A stretch of 36,572 nucleotides of DNA from an uncultured Collinsella sp. (GCA_959019775.1 CAUEPS010000018.1:1-36572), one strand, 5' to 3'. Positions 24,062 through 32,742 are shown, numbered from the stretch's first letter. Made by a program: numbers and translations. The notes: generated from the sequence alone by a model not told the origin.

Positions 24062-25615
24062 ATGGCACAGCGTCATCTTCCTGCACTCCTAATTATCATG
24101 GACGGCTGCGGCCTGGCTCCGGCCGATGGCGAGAACGCCGTCGCCGCTGCCAAGACGCCCTTCCTTGATAGCCTGTACGAGAAGTATCCCCACATCACGC
24201 TCGGCGCTTCGGGCGAGGACGTGGGTCTTCCCGATGGCCAGATGGGCAACTCCGAGGTGGGTCACCTCAACATCGGTGCCGGCCGCATCGTGTTCCAGGA
24301 GCTTTCGCGCATCAACAACGCCATCAAGGACGGCTCCATCGCCAAGAACGAGGTCTTCGTCAAGGCTATGGACGACGTCAAGGCTGACGGCAAGACTCTT
24401 CACCTCATGGGCCTTATGAGCCCTGGCGGTGTTCATTCTCACATAAACCACGTCGAGGCTCTGGTCAAGATGGCTGCCGAGCACGGTGTCAAGACCGTTC
24501 GCGTCCACGCCTTCATGGATGGCCGCGACGTTGACCCGCAGTCCGGCGCTGGCTACATGAGTGAGTTCTGCGCCTTCCTGGCTAAGATCTCCGAGGAGAC
24601 CGGTTGCGACGCTCGCGTTGCCATCGTCTCGGGCCGTTATTGGGCCATGGACCGCGATAATCGTTGGGAGCGCATCCAGCGCGCCTACGACGTCATGGTC
24701 AACGCGTCCGATGCCGATACCGACCCCGTTGCCGGTATCAAGGCCTACTACGAGAAGGATCCGCGCGGCGACGAGTTCGTCGAGCCCTTCGCTGCCCACA
24801 ACGAGGGCATCCACGAGGGCGACGCGGCTATCTTCTTTAATTTCCGTCCCGACCGCGCTCGTCAGATGACCCGCGTGTTCACGGACAAGGAGTTCGACGG
24901 CTTTGAGCGCGAGCAGATCAAGCTTTCGCACTTTGTGACGATGACCGAGTACGATCCGACGTTTGACGTCGAGGTCGCCTTCCCCAAGACGTTCCCCGAG
25001 AACGTTCTGGCCGACGTTATCGCCGCCAATGGCCTGAAGCAGCTGCACACCGCCGAGACCGAGAAGTACGCCCACGTGACGTTCTTCCTCAACGGCGGCA
25101 TCGAGGAGCCCAAGGAAGGCGAGGAGCGCGTGCTCGTCGCTTCCCCCAAGGTCGCTACCTACGATCTGCAGCCTGAGATGAGCGCTCCCGAGGTTACCGA
25201 GAAGCTCGTCGCCGCCATCAACGAGGATCGCGCTGATTTCTACATCGTGAACTTCGCGAACTGCGACATGGTTGGTCACACCGGTGTCTTCGACGCCGCC
25301 GTTAAGGCCGTCGAGGCCGTTGACGATGCCCTGTCTAAGGTTGTCCCGGCGATTCTCGCCAAGGGCGGCTTTGCGCTGATCACCGCCGACCACGGCAACG
25401 CCGATCACATGTTTGACGTTGCTTCTGACGGTTCCAAGCATCCGTTTACGGCTCACACCACCAACCGTGTGCCGTTCATCATCGTTGATGAGAAGGCCAA
25501 GCTCACCGGTATCGAGGACGGCCGTCTTTCCGATATCGCCCCGACCATGCTCACCATGGCTGGTATTGAGCCTTCCGCCGAGATGACGGGTCGCGTGCTC
25601 GCCACCGAGGCCTAA
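24062..25615 (+). CDS. 2,3-bisphosphoglycerate-independent phosphoglycerate mutase
   Basis: 517 residues, the length of the cofactor-independent mutase, which belongs to the alkaline-phosphatase superfamily and needs two metal ions (typically Mn). Converts 3-phosphoglycerate to 2-phosphoglycerate. Metal ligand Asp14 lies in I-I-M-D-G, and the phosphorylated Ser64 in G-Q-M-G-N-S-E-V-G-H. The segments M-D-G-R-D-V-D-P, G-R-Y-W-A-M-D-R-D-x-R-W, F-N-F-R-P-D-R-A-R-Q and T-A-D-H-G-N-A-D are conserved. It closes the pgk-tpiA-gpmI run; enolase is not in the window. A terminator follows. Confidence 0.98.
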   Translation: MAQRHLPALLIIMDGCGLAPADGENAVAAAKTPFLDSLYEKYPHITLGASGEDVGLPDGQMGNSEVGHLNIGAGRIVFQELSRINNAIKDGSIAKNEVFVKAMDDVKADGKTLHLMGLMSPGGVHSHINHVEALVKMAAEHGVKTVRVHAFMDGRDVDPQSGAGYMSEFCAFLAKISEETGCDARVAIVSGRYWAMDRDNRWERIQRAYDVMVNASDADTDPVAGIKAYYEKDPRGDEFVEPFAAHNEGIHEGDAAIFFNFRPDRARQMTRVFTDKEFDGFEREQIKLSHFVTMTEYDPTFDVEVAFPKTFPENVLADVIAANGLKQLHTAETEKYAHVTFFLNGGIEEPKEGEERVLVASPKVATYDLQPEMSAPEVTEKLVAAINEDRADFYIVNFANCDMVGHTGVFDAAVKAVEAVDDALSKVVPAILAKGGFALITADHGNADHMFDVASDGSKHPFTAHTTNRVPFIIVDEKAKLTGIEDGRLSDIAPTMLTMAGIEPSAEMTGRVLATEA

Positions 25616-25674
25616 TAGAAAACAAATACCGTTTTCTAGAAAGGGGGTTGTCCACAACCGGACAACCCCTTTTT
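25616..25674 (+). terminator. Terminator after gpmI (two hairpins)
   Basis: The main stem is GGGGTTGTCC (25644-25653) with GGACAACCCC (25660-25669), 6-nt loop, then TTTTT. Just before it, TAGAAAAC (25616-25623) pairs with GTTTTCTA (25631-25638), directly at the gpmI stop codon. Confidence 0.92.
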
Positions 25675-25778
25675 AATATTTCTGCCATTTCTACCCCGTC
25701 CCCGAGTGGCGGGTGGGGAAGAGCGGGGGATTGTGGTACAGTACTGGAGTTTGAATTGTTCTATTAAGGAGCTTATCT

Positions 25779-26033
25779 ATGGGTCCGTTCCAGATTCTTC
25801 TGTTTGTCGTTTGGGCTGTCTCTGCCGTGGCGCTGACGATTCTCGTCCTGATGCATTCCGGTAAGGGCACCGGCGTTTCGGATATGATCGCTAGCTCGCT
25901 GTATAACTCCAGCTCTGCCACAGGCGTTATGGAGCAGAACCTCGATCGCCTGACCGTCATCATGGCTGTCGTGTTTGCCGTGTGCGTCGTGCTGTGCATG
26001 TTCTTCTTCCCGCAAGGCATCGTGGGCTACTAA
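25779..26033 (+). CDS. Protein translocase subunit SecG
   Basis: 84 residues, with two hydrophobic segments (about 5-25 and 59-76) joined by a polar loop containing H-S-G-K-G-T-G-V-S-D, the SecG pattern. SecG is the small membrane partner of SecY/SecE that speeds SecA-driven export. ATG 25779 follows AAGGAG (25766-25771). secG next to the glycolytic run is a common actinobacterial and firmicute arrangement. It has its own upstream gap (25675-25778) after the gpmI terminator and its own terminator, so it is probably monocistronic. Confidence 0.93.
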   Translation: MGPFQILLFVVWAVSAVALTILVLMHSGKGTGVSDMIASSLYNSSSATGVMEQNLDRLTVIMAVVFAVCVVLCMFFFPQGIVGY

Positions 26034-26058
26034 ACACGAGCCGCATAAAATAATTGAA

Positions 26059-26087
26059 AAGGGTTCCGCAAGTGCGGGACCCTTTTT
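26059..26087 (+). terminator. Terminator after secG
   Basis: 12-bp stem, AAGGGTTCCGCA (26059-26070) with TGCGGGACCCTT (26073-26084), one U-G pair and a very tight tip, followed by TTTTTGTTT. Confidence 0.9.
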
Positions 26088-26089
26088 GT

Positions 26090-26328
26090 TTACAAATTTG
26101 TAACAGAGTCAAAATATCCCCACATACTTCGCCCAACTAAAGAAATTCTTGACCGTTGACCGGAATTAGCCCCAAATCGTGCATAAAATGCGCTATTGTA
26201 TTGCGAAACGTTGGTCCGTTGTGCATAACCAGCCATAGCGACGGGCGACGTTTTGATGGTTCGGATCGGATTGTCTCGACATGTGTCCGACTGAACATTT
26301 CTTTGTCCTATCTCATAAGGAGGATGGC
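26090..26328 (+). promoter_or_regulatory. Regulatory region of the opp operon
   Basis: 239 bp upstream of oppA without a gene. It opens with the perfect palindrome TTACAAATTTGTAA (26090-26103). A tandem TTGACC pair (26149-26154 and 26156-26161) and a -10-like TAAAAT (26184-26189) follow, but the spacing is too long for a standard promoter. GAAACGTT lies at 26205-26212. The ribosome-binding site AAGGAGG is at 26317-26323. Confidence 0.5.
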
Positions 26329-28005
26329 ATGGCTGATTCTATGTTCCACCAGCCCGTTATGGGTCGTCGCGCCTTCGTTGGCGGTACCCTTGCTGCGAGC
26401 TCCATGGCTTTTCTTGCCGCATGCGGCAAGAAGGGTGGCGACGCTTCCGGTTCTGAGTCCGGTTCGACGCTGAACTTCTACATCAACAACCCGGTCTGCA
26501 TCGACCCCTACAACGTCCAGGAGGACCAGGGCACTCAGGTCGAGTATCAGCTCTTCGACGCTCTGACCTCTTATGACGCCGAGAAGGGCGAGATCGTTCC
26601 GCTGGCTTGCGAGTCCTTCGAGGCCAACGACGATGCCACCGAGTTCACCTTCAAGATCAAGAAGGCCAAGTTCCACAACGGTGACGACGTTACCTCCAAG
26701 TCCTTCAAGCTCGGTTGGGAGCGTCTGGTCAACACCAAGTCGGCCATCGCTACCGAGTATGGCCCTTCCGAGGTCTCCTATCACCTTTCCATGGTCGAGG
26801 GTTATGACGACCTGCTTGCCGGTAACGCTACCGAGCTCAGCGGTGTTACGTGCCCCGACGATGAGACCCTCGTCGTCAAGCTGTCTTCCGCTTACGCTGA
26901 CTTCCCCTTCGTCGCCTCTCATCCGGCTCTGGCCCCGGTTCCCGAGTGCGCCGAGTCCGATGTCAAGAGCTTCTATCTTGCCCCGGTCGGTAACGGCCCG
27001 TTCATGATGGACGGCAAGTGGGAGGATGGCCAGGAGATCAACGTCAAGAAGTTCGACGATTACTATGGCGACAAGGCCAAGATCGATGGCATCCACTTCC
27101 AGGTCATCAAGGACATGGAGACTGCTTACAAGGAGTTCCAGGCCGGTAACCTCGATGTCTGCGACGTTCCCGTCGCTCAGATCGATGCCGCCAAGAAGGA
27201 TCGCGGCGTGTCCAAGGACGGCTACACCATGGGTGACGGCGAGCGCATGCTGCTCGGCGCCGAGCCTTCCACGTACTATCTGACCTGCAACACCACGGCC
27301 GAGCCGTTCAACAACGCCGACCTGCGTAGGGGCATCTCCCTGGCCATCAACCGTGAGGCCATCTGCAAGACCATCTTCAAGGGTACCCGTACCCCTGCCG
27401 ACGGCATTGTTCCTCCGGGCATCGATGGCTACAAGGAGGGCGCATGGGAGTTCTGCGCCTACGATGTCGACAAGGCTAACGAGTACCTCGACAAGGTTGC
27501 TCCCGCTGGCGCTAACGGGGATCGTGGCATTAGCGTGACCCTGTCCTACAACCAGGACGGCGGTCACAAGGAGATCATGGAGTCCATCATCGGCGACCTC
27601 GCCAAGGTTGGCGTTACCGCTGTCTCCGAGACACCTGAGTGGTCTGCCCTGCTCGAGCAGTATCAGAACTTTAACTATCAGTTCGGTCGTCTGGGTTGGA
27701 TTGCCGACTACCCGATCATGGATAACTTCCTGTATCCGCTGTTCCACTCCGACTCCCTCGGTGGCGACAACCGCTCCGGTTACAACAACCCCGAGTTCGA
27801 CGCCAAGGTCGACGAGGCTCGTACTATTGTTGACGACGAGGAGCGCGTCGCTAAGATGCAGGAGGCCGACGCAATGGTTGCTGCCGACTGCCCGGTCATC
27901 CCGATTATGTTCTACACGCACACCATCGCCGGCTCCGATCGCATTAAGCACCTCTATGTCGATCCGCAGAAGCACGCCGATCTGGGTACCGCTGAGCTCG
28001 CCTAA
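26329..28005 (+). CDS. Oligopeptide ABC transporter substrate-binding lipoprotein
   Basis: 558-residue SBP family 5 protein of the OppA type. The N-terminus carries G-R-R-A-F (12-16), a hydrophobic stretch and the lipobox L-A-A-C with Cys32, again a twin-arginine lipoprotein signal, then a Gly/Ser tether. The body has the usual domains, for example E-Y-Q-L-F-D-A-L and N-G-P-F near the hinge. ATG 26329 lies 5 nt after AAGGAGG; upstream in-frame ATG 26281 is rejected because it lacks a site and would bury the signal peptide. Its gene heads a complete oppABCDF set. Codon bias is very strong. Peptide specificity is assumed from the family, not proven. Confidence 0.9.
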   Translation: MADSMFHQPVMGRRAFVGGTLAASSMAFLAACGKKGGDASGSESGSTLNFYINNPVCIDPYNVQEDQGTQVEYQLFDALTSYDAEKGEIVPLACESFEANDDATEFTFKIKKAKFHNGDDVTSKSFKLGWERLVNTKSAIATEYGPSEVSYHLSMVEGYDDLLAGNATELSGVTCPDDETLVVKLSSAYADFPFVASHPALAPVPECAESDVKSFYLAPVGNGPFMMDGKWEDGQEINVKKFDDYYGDKAKIDGIHFQVIKDMETAYKEFQAGNLDVCDVPVAQIDAAKKDRGVSKDGYTMGDGERMLLGAEPSTYYLTCNTTAEPFNNADLRRGISLAINREAICKTIFKGTRTPADGIVPPGIDGYKEGAWEFCAYDVDKANEYLDKVAPAGANGDRGISVTLSYNQDGGHKEIMESIIGDLAKVGVTAVSETPEWSALLEQYQNFNYQFGRLGWIADYPIMDNFLYPLFHSDSLGGDNRSGYNNPEFDAKVDEARTIVDDEERVAKMQEADAMVAADCPVIPIMFYTHTIAGSDRIKHLYVDPQKHADLGTAELA

Positions 28006-28016
28006 GAGTTTGCAGC

Positions 28017-28131
28017 TTCCGTGAGGGTCAAGTATTTACGTAGACCTCATGGGAAACATACAGTTCTCCCTAACCTGGGGTAAACTGGCTGATGGTAATT
28101 TTGGGATGCCGGTCTGGCGATCGGCATCCCA
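28017..28131 (+). other. Two hairpins between oppA and oppB
   Basis: The first (28017-28055) pairs TGAGG-x-TC with GACCTCA and closes with TTCC/GGGAA. The second has a perfect 10-bp stem, TGGGATGCCG (28102-28111) with CGGCATCCCA (28122-28131), extendable by three pairs to a 4-nt loop. Neither has a T-tract. This is the same layout as after the nan-locus binding protein and probably raises oppA expression over the permeases. Confidence 0.65.
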
Positions 28132-28161
28132 TTTAGGTTAATCCCTAGATAGGGGAGTGGT

Positions 28162-29199
28162 ATGGGTAAGTACATCGTTAAACGTGTGCTTCAGTTCATC
28201 CCGGTGTTTTTGGGCGTTACGCTGATTCTGTTCGCCCTCCAGAATATCGTGCCGGGAGATCCGATCAAGCTGATCGGTGGAGACAAGGCTCTGTCCCCCG
28301 AGGTGGAGCTTCAGCTTCGCGTTCGCTATCACCTGGTCCAGACGGACGAGGACGGCAACGCGATCCTTGACGAGAACGGCGACCCCGTTCAAACGTCGCT
28401 CGTGGACCGTTACTTGTATTACATGAACGGCCTGCTTCATGGCGATCTGGGCAATTCGTATCAGCGCAAGCTGCCGGTTACGGAAATCTTCGCCCAGAAG
28501 TATCCGTATACGGTCAAACTTGCCGCGTGCGCCATCGTGCTCGAGGCAATCATGGGTATCGGTGCGGGTATCATTTCGGCGGTAAAGCGTTATTCCTTCT
28601 GGGATATTTTGGTAACGCTCACCACGTCGATCCTCGTTGCGGTCCCGGCCTTCTGGCTCGGTATGTTGCTGCAGCTGTTCTTTGGCGTCATCCTCAAGGA
28701 CGCCACGGGCGGTGCAATCTCCATGCCGATCTCGGGTGCCGGCGGTTCCAGCTCTCAGTATCAGGATTGGATGCACTATGTGCTTCCGACCATTACGCTG
28801 GCTTCGGTTTCGACCGCTTATGCTGCGCGCATTATGCGCTCGCAGCTGCTTGACGTCATGAACCAGGATTACATCCGTACGGCAAAGGCCAAGGGTCTCT
28901 CCAATCGTGCGATCATCGTCAAGCATGCGCTTAAGAATGCACTCATCCCCGTCGTTACCTATATTGGTGTCGACTTTGGCGGCATGCTTTCGGGCGCCAT
29001 CCTGACCGAGACGGTCTTTAACTGGCCCGGTATCGGCTATGAGGTCTATCGCGCCATTAGCATGCGTGACTGGCCCATCGTTATGGGCGGCGTTACGCTC
29101 ATCGTCGTCGTCGTCATGGTGATCAACCTGCTCGTCGACATTAGCTATGCATTCCTCGACCCGCGCATCCGCCTTGGCGGTCCGTCGGATAAGGCCTAA
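28162..29199 (+). CDS. Oligopeptide ABC permease OppB
   Basis: 345-residue DppB/OppB-type inner-membrane permease: N-terminal helix at about 8-29, G-D-P-I near 32-35, EAA loop Y-I-R-T-A-K-A-K-G-L, and a C-terminal D-P-R-I-R. A small acidic insertion (about 60-78) sits in the periplasmic segment between the first helix and the D-R-Y-L-Y-Y-M motif, making the protein slightly longer than the nan-locus homologue. ATG 28162 follows AGGGGAG (28151-28157). The oppC ribosome-binding site overlaps its stop codon. Confidence 0.92.
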   Translation: MGKYIVKRVLQFIPVFLGVTLILFALQNIVPGDPIKLIGGDKALSPEVELQLRVRYHLVQTDEDGNAILDENGDPVQTSLVDRYLYYMNGLLHGDLGNSYQRKLPVTEIFAQKYPYTVKLAACAIVLEAIMGIGAGIISAVKRYSFWDILVTLTTSILVAVPAFWLGMLLQLFFGVILKDATGGAISMPISGAGGSSSQYQDWMHYVLPTITLASVSTAYAARIMRSQLLDVMNQDYIRTAKAKGLSNRAIIVKHALKNALIPVVTYIGVDFGGMLSGAILTETVFNWPGIGYEVYRAISMRDWPIVMGGVTLIVVVVMVINLLVDISYAFLDPRIRLGGPSDKA

Positions 29200-29213
29200 G
29201 GGAGGTACGTCTC

Positions 29214-30149
29214 ATGCAGGAAACTGATTCTCAGTCTCAGGAGCAGGCTACCGCCACCAAGGTCGCATCTGCTCCCGCCAAGTCCCGCACGCTGTGGGGC
29301 GACGCTTTTAAGCGTCTTCGTAAGAACAAGCTCGCCGTTATCGGTGTCTGCTGGATCATCATCGTCGTTGTGGTTGCCCTGACCGCAGATCTGTGGGCTA
29401 AGCCCTGGCTCGGTTCCCCGACGGCTTCCGACTCGACCACTATGGCCGAGACGTCGCTGTTGGCTCCGTGTGCAGAGCACCCGTTTGGCACCGACGCCCT
29501 TGGTCGTGACATTCTCGTCCGCGTTATCTACGGTGCGCGCGTTTCGCTGTCCGTCGGAATTATGGCCACCGCGATCTCCACGCTAATTGGTCTGGTCATG
29601 GGTGCTCTGGCCGGTTTCTACGGCGGCATCTGGGATACGATCATCATGCGCTGTGCGGACATCTTCCTGGCGTTCCCGTACGTGCTGTTCGTTGTCGCCA
29701 TGATCGCCGTTATCGGACGTGGTCTTCAGAACGTCTTTATCGCTATCGGTATTCTCGGCTGGCCTTCGATTGCGCGCGTCTTCCGCTCTGCAATCTTGAC
29801 GGTCAAGGAAAACGACTATGTTGACGCTGCGCGCGCGATGGGTGCATCCGATGCTCGTATCGTCGTGCGTCACATCTTCCCGAACTCCGTCGCCTCCATC
29901 GTGGTCTACGCAACCATGAACATTGGTGGCGCCATTCTGACCGAGTCCGCTCTGTCCTTCCTCGGCATGGGCGTTATTCCGCCTACGCCTTCGTGGGGCT
30001 CTATGATTCAGGACGGTCAACAGTATCTTCTGACCGCTCCCTGGATGATGATCATGCCCGGTCTGGCAATTCTCTCGACGGTGCTCGCCTTCACCCTGCT
30101 GGGTGATGGTCTGCGCGACGCCCTCGACGTCAAGATGAAGGACGCATAA
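29214..30149 (+). CDS. Oligopeptide ABC permease OppC
   Basis: 311-residue DppC/OppC-type permease, partner of OppB. A hydrophilic N-terminal tail (1-35) precedes the first membrane helix. P-F-G-T-D-A-L-G-R-D-I-L-V-R, the EAA loop Y-V-D-A-A-R-A-M-G-A-S-D and the segment E-S-A-L-S-F-L-G-M-G are typical. ATG 29214 follows AAGGGAGG (29198-29205). In contrast with the nan locus, this permease is a separate protein rather than being fused to an ATPase. Confidence 0.93.
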   Translation: MQETDSQSQEQATATKVASAPAKSRTLWGDAFKRLRKNKLAVIGVCWIIIVVVVALTADLWAKPWLGSPTASDSTTMAETSLLAPCAEHPFGTDALGRDILVRVIYGARVSLSVGIMATAISTLIGLVMGALAGFYGGIWDTIIMRCADIFLAFPYVLFVVAMIAVIGRGLQNVFIAIGILGWPSIARVFRSAILTVKENDYVDAARAMGASDARIVVRHIFPNSVASIVVYATMNIGGAILTESALSFLGMGVIPPTPSWGSMIQDGQQYLLTAPWMMIMPGLAILSTVLAFTLLGDGLRDALDVKMKDA

Positions 30150-30151
30150 GG

Positions 30152-31243
30152 ATGAAGAAGAACAAGAACTATGTGGACCTGAAGGACCAGCCGGTTCCCG
30201 AGGGCCAGCATCTGCTCGAGGTCGATGACCTTAAGATGTATTTCCACACCGAGGATGGCGTCGTTCGCGCTGTCGACGGTGTCTCCTACACGCTCGATCG
30301 CGGCGAGACCCTGGGCGTCGTCGGTGAATCCGGCTCCGGTAAGTCCGTGACCGCCATGACCATCATGGGCCTTATCTCGATGCCTCCGGGAAAGATCGAG
30401 GGCGGTGACGTTCGCTATCGCGGCCGCTCCATCCTCGAAATGACCGAGGAAGAGATGCAGCACATTCGCGGCAACGATATCGCGATGATCTTCCAGGATC
30501 CTATGACCTCCTTGAACCCGGTTTATAAGATCGGCAAGCAGGTGGGCGAGGGCCTTCGTCTGCACCGTGGCTACTCCAAGCAGGAGGCGCTCAAGCGTGC
30601 CACCGAGCTTTTGGACCTCGTGGGTATCCCCGAGCCCGAGAAGCGCGTCAATGAGTATCCGCACCAGTTCTCTGGCGGTATGCGTCAGCGAGTCATGATT
30701 GCCATGGCTCTTGCCTGCGATCCCGATATTCTGATTGCCGACGAGCCCACGACGGCTCTGGACGTTACCATTCAGGCTCAGATTATCGAGCTCATGCAGG
30801 AAATGCAGGAGAAGAACGGCAACGCCATCATCATGATTACCCATGACCTGGGCGTCGTCGCCGACATGGCCGACAAGATCATGGTTATGTACGCCGGCCG
30901 TCCCGTCGAGTTCGGTACTGCTGAGGAAATCTTCTACGAGAGCCGCCACCCCTACACCTGGGGCCTTATCCGCTCCATCCCGGAGCAGGCCATCGAAGAG
31001 AAGAAGCCGCTTACGCCGATTCACGGCAACCCGCCTTCGCTCATGAACCTGCCCGAGGGCTGCGTCTTCTCTCCTCGCTGCCCCTATGCGACGGACAAGT
31101 GCCGTAAGCAGCGCCCTGAGCGTGTTGTCACCGAGTCTGGCCACTATTCTGCGTGCCATTATTCCGGTGACCCCGAGTTCCTCAAGAACGCTCCTGAGAC
31201 GTCCCGTACGCGCAAGGATTCCAAGAAGGGAGGCGAGGCGTAA
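30152..31243 (+). CDS. Oligopeptide ABC ATPase OppD
   Basis: 363-residue ATPase. Walker A GESGSGKS 58-65, Q115, signature FSGGMRQR 173-180, Walker B LIADEP 194-199 and His231 are intact. The C-terminal oligopeptide-transport domain carries the full Cys set, Cys304, Cys310, Cys317 and Cys335, the pattern that binds a metal cluster in this family. The start is 2 nt after oppC and the stop overlaps the oppF ATG by one base (TAATG), so the operon is tightly coupled. Confidence 0.94.
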   Translation: MKKNKNYVDLKDQPVPEGQHLLEVDDLKMYFHTEDGVVRAVDGVSYTLDRGETLGVVGESGSGKSVTAMTIMGLISMPPGKIEGGDVRYRGRSILEMTEEEMQHIRGNDIAMIFQDPMTSLNPVYKIGKQVGEGLRLHRGYSKQEALKRATELLDLVGIPEPEKRVNEYPHQFSGGMRQRVMIAMALACDPDILIADEPTTALDVTIQAQIIELMQEMQEKNGNAIIMITHDLGVVADMADKIMVMYAGRPVEFGTAEEIFYESRHPYTWGLIRSIPEQAIEEKKPLTPIHGNPPSLMNLPEGCVFSPRCPYATDKCRKQRPERVVTESGHYSACHYSGDPEFLKNAPETSRTRKDSKKGGEA

Positions 31244-32271
31244 TGGCAGATAACAACGAGCGTACTCCGCTGCTGAAGGTCGAGCACCTCTCTAAGGAGT
31301 TTCCCGCTGAGTCCGGCATGTTCGCCAAGCGCTTCTCCAAGCGTGTCGTCTCTGCTGTGAATGATATTTCGTTCGAGATTTATCCGGGCGAGACCTTTGG
31401 CCTGGTCGGCGAGTCTGGTTGCGGTAAGTCCACCACGGGCCGCACCATCATGCGCCTGACCAAGCCGACGGCAGGCAAAGTGTTTTTCCAGGGCAAAGAC
31501 GTTGCCGAGATGAGCAAGCACGAGATCAAGGATATGCGTCGCGAGATGCAGTTCATCTTCCAGGACCCCTATGCTTCGCTCAACCCTCGTATGACCATCG
31601 GCGAGATCGTCTCCGAGCCCATGACCATTCATGGTGTGGGTACCAAGGAGGAGCGTATCGAGCGCGTCCGCGAGCTGCTGGACGTCGTCGGTCTGAACCC
31701 CGAGCACATCAACCGCTATCCGCACGAGTTCTCCGGCGGTCAGCGTCAGCGTGTCGGCATTGCCCGCGCGTTCGCTCTGAAGCCCAAGCTGATCATCTGC
31801 GACGAGCCTGTCTCTGCACTTGACGTTTCCATTCAGGCCCAGGTTTTGAACCTGCTGAAGGAGCTTCAGGATAAGTTCGGTACTGCTTATCTCTTCATTG
31901 CTCACGACCTTTCTGTCGTGCAGCACATCTCCGATCGCGTTGCCGTTATGTATCTGGGTAAGATGGTCGAGGTTTCGGACTGGAAGACACTCTACAGCGA
32001 GCCTCACCATCCGTACACGCAGTCGCTGCTGTCTGCCGTGCCGGTGCCCGATCCGGATATCCAGAAGACCCGCAAGCGCATCATCCTCGCCGGCGATCCG
32101 CCGTCACCGCTGGATCCGCCGACCGGCTGCCGTTTCCACACGCGCTGCCCGATCGCTCAGGGTATCTGCTCCGAGAAGCTTCCTGAGTTTAAGGAAGTTG
32201 CCCCGGGCCACTGCTGCGCGTGCCACTTCGCCGAGCCGTTCCCGATTAAGGAATCGCACATCGACTTGTAG
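31243..32271 (+). CDS. Oligopeptide ABC ATPase OppF
   Basis: 342-residue second ATPase of the opp system. Walker A GESGCGKS 56-63, Q107, signature FSGGQRQR 163-170, Walker B LIICDEP 183-189 and His221 are intact. The C-terminal domain has Cys296, Cys302, Cys309 and the G-H-C-C-A-C cluster (324/325/327). The strong AAGGGAGG site lies inside oppD. It is the last gene of the operon; 16 nt after the stop the first large palindrome begins. Confidence 0.94.
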   Translation: MADNNERTPLLKVEHLSKEFPAESGMFAKRFSKRVVSAVNDISFEIYPGETFGLVGESGCGKSTTGRTIMRLTKPTAGKVFFQGKDVAEMSKHEIKDMRREMQFIFQDPYASLNPRMTIGEIVSEPMTIHGVGTKEERIERVRELLDVVGLNPEHINRYPHEFSGGQRQRVGIARAFALKPKLIICDEPVSALDVSIQAQVLNLLKELQDKFGTAYLFIAHDLSVVQHISDRVAVMYLGKMVEVSDWKTLYSEPHHPYTQSLLSAVPVPDPDIQKTRKRIILAGDPPSPLDPPTGCRFHTRCPIAQGICSEKLPEFKEVAPGHCCACHFAEPFPIKESHIDL

Positions 32272-32287
32272 TCGGTTGTTTTCGTCC

Positions 32288-32412
32288 GGGCCCGCCCTGT
32301 TGTTACTTTTCAGAACGTCCTCGGACATGTCGGAAGCCCCGCTGCGCGCTGCGCGCTGCGGGGCTTCCTCCGTCCTGCGGGACGTTCTGAAAAGTAACAA
32401 CAGGGCGGGCCC
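32288..32412. repeat. 125-nt near-perfect palindrome A
   Basis: Outer arms of 33 nt (32288-32320 and 32380-32412) are exact reverse complements. After a short mismatched section with GGAC/GTCC, a second perfect 11-bp stem pairs GGAAGCCCCGC (32332-32342) with GCGGGGCTTCC (32358-32368) around a GC-rich tip. It starts 16 nt after oppF and has no T-tract. It codes for nothing I can recognise and shows no target-site duplication. Confidence 0.85.
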
Positions 32413-32424
32413 TGCGGTAACTCG

Positions 32425-32453
32425 GCAGGGGGAGCGCGATTCCTTGATCGCTC
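32425..32453. repeat. Partial copy of the core module of palindrome B
   Basis: GCAGGGGGAGCG (32425-32436), a short spacer, then ATCGCTCA (32447-32454). The same two blocks bound the core of palindrome B (32627-32678). GAGCG/CGCTC can pair here as a small hairpin. This suggests a family of related elements. Confidence 0.5.
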
Positions 32454-32477
32454 ACTTAATCTAATGGGAAAGATAGC

Positions 32478-32532
32478 GAGGCCGGAGCTTTAGCTCCGGC
32501 CTCCTTATATAAGGGCTCGGCAAAGCCGAGCC
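32478..32532 (+). terminator. Two stacked hairpins downstream of opp
   Basis: A 12-bp stem GAGGCCGGAGCT (32478-32489) with AGCTCCGGCCTC (32492-32503) is followed by CTTATATAA. Then GGCTCGGC (32514-32521) pairs with GCCGAGCC (32525-32532) around AAA. These are probably the real end of the opp transcript, though the T-tract is weak. Confidence 0.5.
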
Positions 32533-32593
32533 AACAAATTTGTATCAGCCCCCAGAACATGTTTGAGAACGGTGCCTGGAGAATGTGTTTGTA

Positions 32594-32718
32594 GGTCCCG
32601 AATCGGTGTTGCCTCCCGGCGCATTCCGCAGGGGGAGCGATATTTTGCAGCACGAAGTGCGCAGCAAAATATCGCTCATGCCCGAGGACGCGCCGGGAGG
32701 CAACACCGATTCGGGACC
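32594..32718. repeat. 125-nt nested palindrome B
   Basis: Outer arms of 29 nt (32594-32622 and 32690-32718) are exact reverse complements. A 14-bp perfect inner stem joins GAGCGATATTTTGC (32635-32648) with GCAAAATATCGCTC (32664-32677), and GCAC/GTGC closes a GAA tip. Asymmetric 12-nt stretches separate the two stems. It has the same total length and plan as palindrome A. Confidence 0.85.
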
Positions 32719-32742
32719 GGACATATAGATCTACCTGCTCAT

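Noticed and set aside
26149..26189. TTGACC repeats plus TAAAAT as the opp promoter
   Set aside because: Spacing of 22 nt or more between the nearest pair; no better pair could be chosen.
26156..26473. 105-codon frame overlapping the start of oppA
   Set aside because: Overlaps the oppA signal-peptide region in another frame and lacks a ribosome-binding site.
32288..32718. CRISPR array or insertion sequence in the repeat-rich gap
   Set aside because: The repeats are two single palindromes, not direct repeats with spacers; no transposase frame and no target duplication is visible.
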